The notes beneath the pieces were generated by a model. That model made no database searches. It worked only from the letters and a program-made list of their open reading frames with translations, and had not been told where the DNA came from. A program made the translations under genes and the position numbers. DNA of 64,000 nt from Faecalibacterium sp. I3-3-33 (GTDB lineage: Bacteria > Bacillota > Clostridia > Oscillospirales > Ruminococcaceae): NCBI RefSeq assembly GCF_023347295.1, contig NZ_CP094469.1, positions 1,860,001 through 1,924,000 of the forward strand, written 5' to 3'. Positions 52,867-60,105 of the stretch are shown here, one piece after another. Numbering within the stretch: the stretch's first letter is position 1; the number at the start of each line of letters is the position of its first letter.

Positions 52867-54645
52867 TTATGCTTCCATTTCTTCCAGCGGCACAAGGTAC
52901 TCCTTGCGGCACTGCTCGTATTCCAGCATATAGTCCTTGCTGGGGCTGTGGTGCATGATGTTTTTCAGGGTATGGGAGTCGTAATCGTCGCCGGCCTCCA
53001 TGCCCACCATGCGCACTGCGATGTTGGAGCAGTGGTCGGAGATACGCTCGGCGTTGTTCAACACATCAAGGAACACCACGCCGGTGTCGATGGAGCAGAC
53101 GCCGTCCTTCAGGCGGCGGATGTGTTGGTCGCGCAGGCGCTCCACCATCACATCAATGATCTCTTCCAGCGGCTCCACCTGGGCTGCCTTCTGGGTATCG
53201 TCGTTTTCAAAAGCCTCGTCCGTCAGAACCAGAATGCGCTCCAGTGCGTCGTCCAGCAGCTGCAGCTCCTTTTTGGCGCTCTCGCTGAAGCTGGCTTCCT
53301 TGTCGTACAGTTCCTCGGCCTTTTCCATGATGTTCACGGCGTAGTCGCCAATGCGCTCGAACTCGGTGACAAAATTCAGCAGCTCGGTCACCGCGTGGCT
53401 CTCGTCGTCGCCCAGCTCCTGATCGGTCAGCTTGATCAGATAGTTGGTGATCTCCACCTCCATGCGGTCGATCAGGTTCTCGCGCACCTTGATGGCACTC
53501 ACAGTCTCCTCGTCCATCTTCAAAAGCAGCGGCGCGGCCAGACCCACATTGCGGGCGGCGCGGCGGGACATTTTGATCACCGCGTTCTTCGCCTGCTGCA
53601 AAGCCACAGCCGGGCTCTTGTACAGACGCTCGTCCAGCACCGGCATGCTCAGCTCCTGTGCTTCCTCCACGCTGCTGGGCACCGTGAGCATCGCCAAGCG
53701 GCTCAGCACCCCGCTGCAAGGCAGGAACAGCAGCATGGCGCATACGCTGGACAAAGTATGGATGTTTGCAATGGAGCTCTTGTTCATCACATCGCCCCAC
53801 ATAGGGATGCCGATGGTGAACTGCACTGCATAGATCAGCGCCAGCAGGATCACGCTGCCGATGACGTTGAAGTACAGGTGGATGAGCGCTGCCCGCTTAC
53901 CATCCTTGGAAGAGCCGCCGATGGTGAGCAGCGGGGTGAACGCCGTACCGATATGCGCACCCAGAATGATGGGGATGGCAGAACTGAAGGTGACAAGCCC
54001 TGTGCTGGACAGTGCCTGCAAAATACCCACGGAGGCAGAAGAGGACTGGATGATCACAGTGACCACCACGCCCACCAGAACACCCAGAATGGGGTTGGTC
54101 ATGGTGACGAACAGATTCTGGAACACAGCGCTCTCCCGCAGGGGTGCCACACCGGTATCCATCAGGCTCATGCCGGTAAACAGGATACCGAAACCCAGCA
54201 TGATCTGGCCGATATTCTTCTTTTTGGCATTGCGCAGGAACACATAAAAAATGCAGCCAATAAACGCCACCACAGGGGCAAAGGTCTTGGGCTGGATCAA
54301 GGTCAGCCACAGGCTGTCGCCTGAGATATCCGCCATGCGGATCAACTGACCTGTTACCGTAGTACCAATATTTGCACCCATGATCACGCCTACCGACTGC
54401 GTCAGTGTCATGATACCAGAGTTGACAAGGCCGACACAAATAACCACCGTACCAGCCGACGACTGAATGACGCCGGTGATCAGTGTGCCGAAGATCACGC
54501 CTTTGATGGTAGAGGAGGTAAGCTTTTGCAATACGCCCTGCATCTTGCCGCCTGCCAGCTTTTCCAGACCGGCACCCATGATGGACATGCCGTACAGGAA
54601 CAACGCAACGCCGCCCAGCAGAGAGGTAATGTGTGTGATATCCAT
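52867..54645 (-). CDS. Na/Pi cotransporter family protein with PhoU-like C-terminal domain
   Basis: 592 residues, ATG at 54645. The N-terminal 330 residues form eight to ten membrane helices containing the two inverted QSS motifs of NptA-type carriers (TGVIQSSAGTVVICVGLVNSGIM and VVTVIIQSSSASVGILQAL), each preceded by a GxNIGTT or GAHIGTAFTP loop. The C-terminal part (about 350-590) is helical and PhoU-like (LIDRMEVEITNYLIKLTDQELGDDES and ERIGDYAVNIMEKAEELY). It imports phosphate with Na+, with the PhoU-like part probably gating. A TTTACA direct repeat with 11-bp period lies upstream. Confidence 0.92.
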   Translation of the reverse strand: MDITHITSLLGGVALFLYGMSIMGAGLEKLAGGKMQGVLQKLTSSTIKGVIFGTLITGVIQSSAGTVVICVGLVNSGIMTLTQSVGVIMGANIGTTVTGQLIRMADISGDSLWLTLIQPKTFAPVVAFIGCIFYVFLRNAKKKNIGQIMLGFGILFTGMSLMDTGVAPLRESAVFQNLFVTMTNPILGVLVGVVVTVIIQSSSASVGILQALSSTGLVTFSSAIPIILGAHIGTAFTPLLTIGGSSKDGKRAALIHLYFNVIGSVILLALIYAVQFTIGIPMWGDVMNKSSIANIHTLSSVCAMLLFLPCSGVLSRLAMLTVPSSVEEAQELSMPVLDERLYKSPAVALQQAKNAVIKMSRRAARNVGLAAPLLLKMDEETVSAIKVRENLIDRMEVEITNYLIKLTDQELGDDESHAVTELLNFVTEFERIGDYAVNIMEKAEELYDKEASFSESAKKELQLLDDALERILVLTDEAFENDDTQKAAQVEPLEEIIDVMVERLRDQHIRRLKDGVCSIDTGVVFLDVLNNAERISDHCSNIAVRMVGMEAGDDYDSHTLKNIMHHSPSKDYMLEYEQCRKEYLVPLEEMEA

Positions 54646-54751
54646 AACGATACTCCTAATATGAAACTTCCCTTTTTATCCTTTACAGCACGCAGCCGCC
54701 GGAGCCTTGCACACGCAAGGCGCTGCCCTGTTCCGGAAGCCGCTTATTTTT

Positions 54752-54781
54752 ATTATACCATCAAAGGGGGCGTCTCAACAA
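54752..54781 (-). promoter_or_regulatory. Promoter for the PhoU-containing Na/Pi cotransporter gene
   Basis: On the minus strand TTGTTG (54776-54781), 18 bases, TATAAT (54752-54757). Confidence 0.65.
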
Positions 54782-54861
54782 GGTTTATTTTACAGGAAAG
54801 TTACTTTTTTCACACATTTCGCAACATATTTCCGGGCAACAAACAAAAAGCTTTCCGTTAT

Positions 54862-54878
54862 TTTACATACATTTTACA
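54862..54878. promoter_or_regulatory. Pho-box-like direct repeat
   Basis: TTTACA (54862-54867), five bases, TTTACA (54873-54878): an 11-bp period as in Bacillus PhoP sites (TTAACA-N5 repeats). It lies about 80 bases upstream of the cotransporter -35 box, in the opposite orientation. Confidence 0.4.
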
Positions 54879-54910
54879 TTATATCTTCCCGGATGCAGTA
54901 TGTTCCCCGC

Positions 54911-55027
54911 TTACCCGGCCAGCTCTTCCATGGCCTCCCGCACCGTGTCGGCCGAAAACAGGAACACACCACTGCCGGTGTATACCTCCACATGACTGCC
55001 CACATAACGCAACTCAAAATCCTTCAT
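54911..55027 (-). CDS. Small protein of 38 residues, unknown function
   Basis: ATG at 55027 is preceded on the minus strand by GGAGGGAAACACC, a strong ribosome binding site, and the frame runs to TAA at 54911-54913. The product reads MKDFELRYVGSHVEVYT, a short Gly/Ser turn, then GVFLFSADTVREAMEELAG. It is predicted as two or three beta strands followed by one helix. Similar tiny proteins with an F-x-F/L-S-A-D-T...A-x-x-E-L ending occur in clostridial genomes to my recollection, without function. It sits between the sortase and the cotransporter genes, all on the minus strand. Confidence 0.65.
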   Translation of the reverse strand: MKDFELRYVGSHVEVYTGSGVFLFSADTVREAMEELAG

Positions 55028-55389
55028 GGTGTTTCCCTCCTGTGTGTCTGTTTTGTACCCGGAGCTTTTCCGGTGAACACAGTATCGCACAATTCAGATA
55101 CCATAAAAAGGACTTTCAAATGTTATTTGCGGTTTTTTCGTAAAAAACAGCGTATGCTCCCCCGGTCTCCTTGGAAATCAAGCTTTTGAAATTTCCCGCA
55201 GCGCCGCATTTCCGTAGGAAACAGGTTCCGGAGCTGTCGTTTTCCGTCACGTTCCCTCCCGTGAAAATGGGATAGCGGAGCGTCCGCAGACGCTCCGCTA
55301 TCCCGAAATTAAAAATAAATTTTCTGCTGATCATGCCCAAAGCACATGCGGCGGGCATTCCAAATCGTCCCGCCCCGCAAGAGATGGCG
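55028..55389 (-). other. 362-base region between the sortase gene and the 38-residue ORF
   Basis: Besides copy D of the 3'-UTR element (55258-55368) it holds short A/T-rich hairpins such as ACCGGAAAAGCTCCGGGT on the minus strand (about 55057-55075). No further ORF with a ribosome binding site was seen. Confidence 0.5.
55258..55368 (-). repeat. Copy D of dispersed 3'-UTR pseudoknot-plus-terminator element (reverse orientation)
   Basis: Reads on the minus strand from ACGATTT (55368-55362), 21 bases after the sortase stop. Segment a ATGCCC (55358-55353) pairs with GGGCAT (55338-55333). Segment b is degraded (GCCGCA against AGCAGA). The terminal hairpin (55269-55304) matches copy C at all but one position and is followed by ATTTTCAC. 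Confidence 0.65.
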
Positions 55390-56046
55390 TCACTCTGCCG
55401 CGTCCGTCACCCGGACGGGGTAGCCCGTCCGCACACAGCGCACCGCGTAGCGGGCGTTGCCGCCGGAGGTGCAGGTGAACAGAGTCAGATCCCAGCTGTC
55501 CGTCTCGGTAACAGTGGTCATCTCCTCGATCTGGGTGGGCTGCAAAGTCTCCACACTCTCCACCTCGTAGTTCCAGCGCAGACCGTCCGCATCTGTAAAG
55601 TAGACCGGGCTGCCGATAGCCAGCCACTTGATGGGGCTGAAGTGCTTTGCGTAGTTGTGGCCGCAAAGCACCAGGTCATCGGCATAGGTGGTGCCGCTGT
55701 ACCGTCCGGGGGCGACCTTCAGCCCGGCGTAGCTCCACTGCGCCATCACCGGCAGTTCCAGCCCTGCCGCCGGGATGGAAAGCACCCCGATATAGTCGTG
55801 CCCCTCCACCTCCACGGTGGTCATCTCCTGCGTCGGGTCCAGCACCGGCTGCGGGGCTGCGGTCTCGTTTTCCTGCCGGTGCTCCGTAATGGTCTTTTGC
55901 ATGGTCTGCTCCAGCTCGCCCAATACTTCCTGCGAAGCCTTTTCTGCCCGGGCAGCATCCCACCGGTTGTAGCCAAGCAGCCCGGCGGCGCATAAGATCA
56001 GCACCGCGCCCAGCACCATGCACAACCTGCCGATTTTCCGTTTCAT
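55390..56046 (-). CDS. Sortase-family transpeptidase
   Basis: 218 residues, ATG at 56046. One N-terminal membrane helix (about residues 8-26) anchors an extracytoplasmic sortase domain. IGVLSIPAAGLELPVMAQWSYAGLKVAPGRYSGTTYADDLVLCGHNYAKHFSPI gives the catalytic His (H130), LTLFTCTSGGNARYAVRC gives the nucleophile C192 and a following Arg (R199 or R203). It would cleave a sorting signal and join a protein to the wall or to pilin partners. No LPXTG-type substrate gene is seen nearby, so class and substrate remain open. Copy D of the 3'-UTR element follows its stop. Confidence 0.9.
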   Translation of the reverse strand: MKRKIGRLCMVLGAVLILCAAGLLGYNRWDAARAEKASQEVLGELEQTMQKTITEHRQENETAAPQPVLDPTQEMTTVEVEGHDYIGVLSIPAAGLELPVMAQWSYAGLKVAPGRYSGTTYADDLVLCGHNYAKHFSPIKWLAIGSPVYFTDADGLRWNYEVESVETLQPTQIEEMTTVTETDSWDLTLFTCTSGGNARYAVRCVRTGYPVRVTDAAE

Positions 56047-56110
56047 TGCATTTCATCCTTTATATATATAATAGTATCGTCTGCTTTAGTATACCATTCC
56101 CCGCTCCGGT

Positions 56111-57109
56111 TTACAACCGTTCTTCCGGGCGATTTTTATCGGGCAGCAGTGCGCAGACCAGCCGCACCATCTGCCCGGTCAGGGGCAGCCATACCAGCGC
56201 ACACAGCCCGTTGAACAGCGTGTGCGCGTTGGCGATCTGCCGGGCGATCACGGCGCACTCTGCGCCCGTAGGCGAGCACAACCGCACCAGCGCCGCAAAG
56301 GGTTGCAGCAGTATGCAGCACACCGCCGCGCCGCTCAGATTAAAAATAGCGTGGGCTGCCGCCACCCGCTTGGCATCTCTTCCCTGCCCGATGGCAGCCA
56401 GCACCGCCGTGATGGTAGTACCGATGTTATCCCCCAGCAGAATGGGAATAGCTGCTGTCAGCCCCAGCAGGCTGTGCACGCCGTCCGCACCGGGCTGCGC
56501 CGCCATGCTTTGCAGCAGCGCCACCGTGGCAGAACTGCTTTGCACCGTTAAGGTCATGCAGACGCCCGCCAGCAGTCCATGCAAGGGGCTTTGCTGCACC
56601 CGGGCAAGCTCCAACCGGAGCAGCGGGCTTTGCAGCAGCGGCTCCATGGCGCTGCGCATCACCGTAACGCCCTCGAACAGCACCCCAAAGCCGAACACGG
56701 CTTCGCCCACGCAACGGCCCCGCCAGTTTTTGCAGGCCAGACAGAGCAATACCCCGCAAAACAGCAGCAGATACCGCCAGCTTTCCACCCGGAACGCCAG
56801 CAGCTGCGCCGTGACCGTCGTGCCGATATTTGCCCCGAACACCACCGGCACCGCCTGCCGCAGCTGCAACAGCCCCGCCGCCAGAAAGGCAATGACCATG
56901 ACCGTGACCGCCGAACTGCTTTGCAGCACCGCCGTTACCGCCGCACCAGTCAGCAACCCTGCTACCGGGTTTGCGGTACACCGCGCCAGCAAGCTGCGCA
57001 GCCGTCTGCCCGCCCCCTGCTGCACTGCCCGGCACAGGCTGTCTGTTCCGTATAAAAACAGCGCCAACCCGCCGAATACCTGCAACAGCACCTGTAACCC
57101 CTGCTCCAT
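56111..57109 (-). CDS. Na/Pi cotransporter family protein, short form without PhoU domain
   Basis: 332 residues. ATG at 57109 is six bases from GGAGG; an in-frame GTG at 57115 overlaps that box. Eight to nine hydrophobic helices with two QSS repeats are seen: TGAAVTAVLQSSSAVTVMVIAFLAAGLLQLRQAVPVVFGANIGTTVTAQLLAF and GVCMTLTVQSSSATVALLQSMA, then LLGDNIGTTITAVLAAIG. Unlike the 592-residue homologue 1.5 kb downstream it ends just after the membrane part. Whether it carries phosphate or another anion is not known. It lies upstream of the sortase gene on the same strand with a 64-base gap. Confidence 0.87.
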   Translation of the reverse strand: MEQGLQVLLQVFGGLALFLYGTDSLCRAVQQGAGRRLRSLLARCTANPVAGLLTGAAVTAVLQSSSAVTVMVIAFLAAGLLQLRQAVPVVFGANIGTTVTAQLLAFRVESWRYLLLFCGVLLCLACKNWRGRCVGEAVFGFGVLFEGVTVMRSAMEPLLQSPLLRLELARVQQSPLHGLLAGVCMTLTVQSSSATVALLQSMAAQPGADGVHSLLGLTAAIPILLGDNIGTTITAVLAAIGQGRDAKRVAAAHAIFNLSGAAVCCILLQPFAALVRLCSPTGAECAVIARQIANAHTLFNGLCALVWLPLTGQMVRLVCALLPDKNRPEERL

Positions 57110-57221
57110 CCGCACCCTCCGTTTCTGCCTGTCCTTTATTTCTATGCAGCGAGAACCGGTTTTCGTCCTGACAAAGCCTACAAGTTTTTTGTGAATTTTT
57201 GTTTAATATTTCCCCATTCTC

Positions 57222-57250
57222 TTGCAATCCCGCTGCAAAAGGAATATGCT
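57222..57250 (+). promoter_or_regulatory. Promoter of the MarR-ABC operon
   Basis: TTGCAA (57222-57227), 17 bases, TATGCT (57245-57250). Confidence 0.6.
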
Positions 57251-57261
57251 TATCAGGCGTT

Positions 57262-57285
57262 AATACTTAACAACTGTTAAGTATT
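57262..57285 (+). promoter_or_regulatory. MarR-type operator palindrome
   Basis: AATACTTAACA and TGTTAAGTATT are perfect 11-bp arms around two central bases, just downstream of the likely transcription start. Size and position fit autorepression by the MarR protein encoded next. Confidence 0.7.
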
Positions 57286-57313
57286 CGAAAAATGCAAACG
57301 AGGAGGGACTGTT

Positions 57314-57823
57314 GTGTCCGAGCCAAGCACCCCCAGCTTTCAGGGGATGTGCCACTATATTGGGCAGCTGAGCAAGGCATCCAAGGCCGGGATGCGGGCG
57401 GCGCTGGCCGATTGCCCCAAATGCCACTTCAATATGCTGGAAGGCCTGCTGCATTCCATCAACTGCCACGGCAGGGACGGTGCCATCTACGTCTCCGACC
57501 TTGCCCGGGAGATCCGACAGCCGCTGCCGGCGGTCTCGCGCGGGCTGCGGTTGATGGAGCAGGACGGCACCGTGGTGCGGGAGCCGGACCCCGCCGACCG
57601 CCGCAAAACGCTGGTGCGCATCACCCCCAAAGGGTATGAGCTGTGCCACCAGTGTGAGCAGGCTCTGCGCGACTACTTTGCCAGCGTGCTGGCACGGTTA
57701 GAGCCGGAGCAGGTAGCCCAGATGGACGCGCTGCGCGGCGCGCTGATGGATGCCATTCTTGCGGAAAATGCCGCGCGCAACATTGACCCGAAGGGAGAAA
57801 CGAACCATGACAAAGATCTTTAA
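57314..57823 (+). CDS. MarR-family transcriptional regulator
   Basis: 169 residues with a GTG start at 57314 behind GAGGAGGG. The winged helix-turn-helix is visible as IYVSDLAREIRQPLPAVSRGLRLMEQDGTVVREPDPADRRKTLVRITPKGYELC, including the wing D-x-R-D/R-K motif. An N-terminal helix pair and a C-terminal helix provide the dimer interface. It overlaps the first ABC transporter gene by 17 bases and probably represses the three-gene operon by binding the palindrome at 57262, being released by a toxic ligand exported by the pump. Ligand identity is unknown. Confidence 0.92.
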   Translation: MSEPSTPSFQGMCHYIGQLSKASKAGMRAALADCPKCHFNMLEGLLHSINCHGRDGAIYVSDLAREIRQPLPAVSRGLRLMEQDGTVVREPDPADRRKTLVRITPKGYELCHQCEQALRDYFASVLARLEPEQVAQMDALRGALMDAILAENAARNIDPKGETNHDKDL

Positions 57824-60104
57824 GCAGCTGGCCCGACACTGGGCGGTCTGCCTTGTGGTGTTCGCGCTGCTGTTCGTGCAGGCGTACTGCGACCTTGCAT
57901 TGCCGGACTACACCAGCAAGATCGTGGACACCGGCATCCAGCAGGGCGGCATTGAAAGCCCCCTGCCCCAGACGGTGCGCAAGAGCACGCTGGACGCATT
58001 GAGTCTGCTGATGAACGAGGAGGATGCGCAGAAGCTGCAAAACGCCTATCAGTACTATCTGCAGGACGATGGCGTATTGCAGCTGCGCTCCGACCTGACC
58101 GAGGACGAGCGCACCGCACTGGAAGATGCCGTGACCACCCCGGACATCGTGCTGTATATGGCTGCCGCACAGGCCGCCAACACCCCCGCCGGGCAGAACA
58201 GCATGGGCATGACCGGCCTTGCCGAGATGCCCTCTGCCGCTGCGGACACCGACACCGAGACCGTCACTCCCACGGCAGCAGATCTGGACACCGTTTGCAG
58301 CCAGTTTGCCGCCATGAGCCAGATGCCCGGCTTTGACCGCAGTATGCTGCAAAAGCAGCTGGACGGTGCCATGAGCCAGCTGGACAGCACCCTGCTGGAA
58401 AACCTGAAAAGCCAGTCTTTGCTGCTGGTGCAGCTGGAATACGAGGCACAGGGCGTTGCGCGGGATGTGCAGATGCAGTACCTCTTCCGGGTAGGCGGCC
58501 AGATGCTGGCGCTCACCCTGCTGATGGTGGCCGTGGCTGTGGCCGTGGGCTTCCTTGCCTCCCGGGTATCCGCCGCCATCGGCCGCGACATGCGCCGGGA
58601 AACCTTCTCCAGTGTCATCGGCTTCTCCAATGCAGAGATTGAGAATTTTTCCACTGCCTCCCTCATCACCCGCACCACCAACGATATCCAGCAGGTGCAG
58701 TTCGTCTGTGTCATTCTGCTGCGCATGGTAGCCTACGCGCCCATTCTGGGCATTGGCGGTGTGCTGCACGTTGTGGGCAGCCGCAGCGGTCTTTCCTGGA
58801 TCGTGGTGCTGGACGTGGCACTGCTTTTGTTGCTGCTGATCTTCCTGATGAGCGTTGCCATGCCCAAATTCAAGGTGATGCAGCAGCTGGTGGACCGGCT
58901 GAATCTGGTCAGCCGCGAAATTTTGACCGGCATCATGCCGGTGCGCGCCTTCAGCCGCGAAAAGTTTGAGGAGCAGCGTTTTGATAAGGCCAACCGGGAG
59001 CTGATGGGCACCCAGCTGTTCACCAACCGCGCCATGGTGGCCATGATGCCCTTTATGACTCTGATCATGAACGGCACCAGCCTGCTCATCGTCTGGTTCG
59101 GCGGCAAAGCCATGGACGCCGGCACCATGCAGGTGGGCGAGATGATCGCCTTTATCACCTACACCATGCAGATCGTCATGTCCTTCCTGATGCTGGCGAT
59201 GGTGGCCGTCATGCTGCCCCGCGCCGGTGTGGCTGCGGATCGTATCGACGAGGTCCTCCGCACCAAGGCCACCATCCACGACCCGGACAAAGCCACCGCA
59301 AAGGCCGCACAGGCCCACACCGACTGGCAGGGTGTGGTACAGTTTGAGGATGTGAGCTTCCGCTACCCCGGTGCGGACAGCGATGCACTGGAACACATCA
59401 GCTTTACCGCAAAGCCCGGCGAGACTACCGCCATCATCGGCTCCACCGGCTGCGGCAAGTCCACCCTGCTCAACCTGATCCCCCGCTTTTACGATGTGAC
59501 CGGCGGCAAGGTGACCGTGGACGGCATTGACGTGCGCGAGATGCCGCAGGCACAGCTGCACGACCTGCTGGGCTATGTGCCCCAGAAGGGTGTGCTGTTC
59601 AGCGGCACCATTGACAGCAACCTGAAATTCGGCGGCGAGGATATCACCGACGCACAGGTGCACAAGGCCGCCGCCATTGCGCAGGCCACTGATTTTATCG
59701 AGGCAAAGTCCGAGGGCTACCAAAGTCCCATTGCACAGGGCGGTTCCAACGTATCCGGCGGCCAGAAGCAGCGGCTTTCCATTGCCCGGGCAATCGCCAA
59801 AAACCCCAAGGTCTATCTGTTTGACGACAGCTTCTCGGCGCTGGACTACAAAACCGATGTAACGCTACGCCGCGCTTTGAAGGCACAGACCGACAACGCC
59901 ACCGTGATCATTGTGGCGCAGCGCATCTCCACCGTGCTGCACGCAAACCAGATCCTTGTACTGGACGAGGGCAGACTGGTGGGCAAGGGCACCCATGCCC
60001 AGCTGATGGTCAGCTGCCCGGAATATCAGGAGATCGCCCGCAGCCAGCTGAGCCAGAAGGAACTGGCGCTGGATACCCTGAACACAGAAAAGGAGGGTGA
60101 GTGA
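57807..60104 (+). CDS. ABC exporter half with degenerate ATPase site and large extracytoplasmic insert
   Basis: 765 residues. ATG 57807 follows AAGGGAG; earlier in-frame starts lie within marR without such a site. After the first membrane helix (about 13-32) a polar, Gln/Asp-rich segment of some 190 residues precedes the second helix (from about 230). This is far longer than the short loop of ordinary type IV exporters. The nucleotide-binding domain has Walker A GSTGCGKST (about 545-553) and signature NVSGGQKQ. Its Walker B ends FDDSFSALD, so the catalytic Glu is replaced by Asp-Ser. It should pair with the next gene as a heterodimer with one active site. Confidence 0.9.
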   Translation: MTKIFKQLARHWAVCLVVFALLFVQAYCDLALPDYTSKIVDTGIQQGGIESPLPQTVRKSTLDALSLLMNEEDAQKLQNAYQYYLQDDGVLQLRSDLTEDERTALEDAVTTPDIVLYMAAAQAANTPAGQNSMGMTGLAEMPSAAADTDTETVTPTAADLDTVCSQFAAMSQMPGFDRSMLQKQLDGAMSQLDSTLLENLKSQSLLLVQLEYEAQGVARDVQMQYLFRVGGQMLALTLLMVAVAVAVGFLASRVSAAIGRDMRRETFSSVIGFSNAEIENFSTASLITRTTNDIQQVQFVCVILLRMVAYAPILGIGGVLHVVGSRSGLSWIVVLDVALLLLLLIFLMSVAMPKFKVMQQLVDRLNLVSREILTGIMPVRAFSREKFEEQRFDKANRELMGTQLFTNRAMVAMMPFMTLIMNGTSLLIVWFGGKAMDAGTMQVGEMIAFITYTMQIVMSFLMLAMVAVMLPRAGVAADRIDEVLRTKATIHDPDKATAKAAQAHTDWQGVVQFEDVSFRYPGADSDALEHISFTAKPGETTAIIGSTGCGKSTLLNLIPRFYDVTGGKVTVDGIDVREMPQAQLHDLLGYVPQKGVLFSGTIDSNLKFGGEDITDAQVHKAAAIAQATDFIEAKSEGYQSPIAQGGSNVSGGQKQRLSIARAIAKNPKVYLFDDSFSALDYKTDVTLRRALKAQTDNATVIIVAQRISTVLHANQILVLDEGRLVGKGTHAQLMVSCPEYQEIARSQLSQKELALDTLNTEKEGE

Positions 60105-60105
60105 T

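Noticed and set aside
29858..55368. Elements A-D as ordinary intrinsic terminators only
   Set aside because: The upstream 45 bases with complementary, sequence-variable stem a and conserved ACGATTT and GCTCT blocks are not needed for termination and recur in all four copies.
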